From: Lysinibacillus cavernae
Lineage (GTDB): Bacteria; Bacillota; Bacilli; Bacillales_A; Planococcaceae
Assembly (NCBI RefSeq): GCF_009724685.1
Contig: NZ_WMEF01000007.1
Span: 1-64,000, forward strand
Direction: 5' to 3'
Length of the DNA: 64,000 nucleotides
Positions 63,048-64,000 of the stretch are shown piece after piece (within the stretch, counting starts at the first letter, position 1; every line of letters begins with the position of its first letter). Below the pieces are notes generated by a model. It searched no databases and was not told the DNA's origin. It saw only the letters and a list, made by a program, of their open reading frames with translations. The position numbers and the translations under genes are program-made.

Positions 63048-64000
63048 ATGAGTAAACTATTGCTGAAAAATGTGAGATTAGAAGAAGCATATGAGCACGA
63101 AAATGAACACATTGTTGCAACTCGTACAGGTATTTATGATGTCCTAATTGAAGATGGGCATGTTCAACAAGTGGATAAGAATATAGTGGTGAATGGTGAT
63201 ATAACGGTATTAGATGCTCAACAGCAACTATTAGTCCCTTCATTCCGAGAAATGCATATTCATATCGACAAAACTTATTTTGGTGGAGAATGGCAGGCGC
63301 CAAGACCCATTACAAAAGGGATATTAACACGTATTGAAGAAGAAAGAACGCTCTTACCAAAGCAATTACCGACAGCGGCTTATCGAGCAGAGGAAATGGT
63401 GAAGTGGCTTATTTCGCAAGGACATACACATATTCGCTCGCATTGTAATGTTGACCCACAAATTGGGACAAAACACATTGAAATTACAAAGCAAGTTTTA
63501 GAAAAATATCAAGACCAAATCACCTATGATATTGTAGCCTTCCCACAACATGGTCTACTACGCTCTAATGTGGAAGGGCTAATCCGTGAGGCAATGGCAA
63601 TGGGAGCAACACTCGTTGGAGGCGTTGACCCATCTATTGTAGACCGCAATATTGAGAAATCATTGCACACTACAATGGCGGTTGCTCAAGACTATAATGC
63701 TGGAATTGATATTCATATTCATACTGCTAATACGTTAGGTGAATTTGAATTTTACAAACTGATTGAATTAACAAAACAGGCGAAAAAAGAAGGACAAGTT
63801 ACGATTAGTCATGCAATGGCACTTGCCGATTTAGAACAGTCACGATTAGAAAATTTAGTACAAGCGATGGCTGATGTGCAAATGGATGTCACAACAACGG
63901 TACCGACAGATCTTAATCGTTCAACGATACCAATCCCTTATCTTTATAACAATGGCGTCAAGGTTTCTGTTGGACACGATAGTTTAACAGATCATTGGTC
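63048..64000 (+). CDS. Amidohydrolase (cytosine-deaminase-like), cut by the window edge
   Basis: A partial gene of at least 317 codons with no stop before the window ends. The translated product begins MSKLLLKNVRLEEAYEHENE and carries the metal site MHIHID (about 68-73, HxH), RSHCNVDPQ, DIHIHTANTLGE and ISHAMALAD, then GHDSLTD near the cut end. These fit the CodA/deaminase branch of amidohydrolases. GGGAGG lies six bases before the ATG. It follows the binding protein gene by 43 bases and is probably co-transcribed, so it should act on the imported compound. The C-terminus is not visible. Confidence 0.85.
   Translation, partial: MSKLLLKNVRLEEAYEHENEHIVATRTGIYDVLIEDGHVQQVDKNIVVNGDITVLDAQQQLLVPSFREMHIHIDKTYFGGEWQAPRPITKGILTRIEEERTLLPKQLPTAAYRAEEMVKWLISQGHTHIRSHCNVDPQIGTKHIEITKQVLEKYQDQITYDIVAFPQHGLLRSNVEGLIREAMAMGATLVGGVDPSIVDRNIEKSLHTTMAVAQDYNAGIDIHIHTANTLGEFEFYKLIELTKQAKKEGQVTISHAMALADLEQSRLENLVQAMADVQMDVTTTVPTDLNRSTIPIPYLYNNGVKVSVGHDSLTDHW

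Overview
The window looks like the chromosome of a Lysinibacillus-type Bacillaceae. It is AT-rich, ribosome binding sites are strong AAGGAGG types, GTG and TTG starts occur, and regulation is Gram-positive: an S-box before metK, a leucine T-box before leuS, and Fur, Zur and CcpN-like sites. The gene set ytkD-ytmA-pckA-metK-ytoA-ytpA-ytqBA-yttB-leuS matches a conserved Bacillus subtilis neighbourhood. Sugar genes are absent, while peptide, amide, nucleoside and amino-acid uptake genes are abundant. The genus is an inference from gene content.

Layout. 0-0.4 kb: four tRNA genes (Ile, Asn, Ser, Glu) and a terminator. 0.5-4.5 kb: a siderophore ABC importer with a divergent Fur-controlled binding protein. 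4.6-9.6 kb: diaminopropionate ammonia-lyase, a membrane-anchored HtrA-like protease, a MerR/TipAS regulator, a DksA/TraR-like protein and an M19 dipeptidase. 9.6-18.4 kb: menaquinone genes, with menA divergent from menF-menD-menH-menB. After a terminator comes a 1.2 kb array of 93-bp tandem repeats, then menE. No menC is seen. 18.5-21.9 kb: a secreted transglutaminase-like protein, a lone Zur-controlled zinc-binding lipoprotein, yidD and two tiny membrane proteins.

21.9-34.6 kb: a large divergent peptide/amide utilisation locus. The minus arm encodes a solute-binding protein, a degenerate amidohydrolase, an intact amidohydrolase and an AroM-family protein. The plus arm encodes two permeases, two ATPases, a DUF1177 protein, an M20 peptidase, an IclR regulator and an M29-like aminopeptidase. 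Two copies of a TTCA-N5-TGAA element flank the divergent promoters and are good candidates for IclR operators. This is the best candidate here for an undescribed pathway.

34.8-51.1 kb: housekeeping genes, including a YtpA homologue that lacks its catalytic serine, an alanine-type sodium symporter, and an ArsR regulator next to a SulP transporter with a 26-bp perfect palindrome in the promoter. 51.4-57.4 kb: a NupC nucleoside transporter, an autoregulated ECF sigma factor with an unusual anti-sigma/DUF4181 fusion, and a kinase-regulator-transporter-like operon. 57.4-64 kb: a second peptide-type ABC importer with a divergent binding protein and an amidohydrolase cut off by the window edge.
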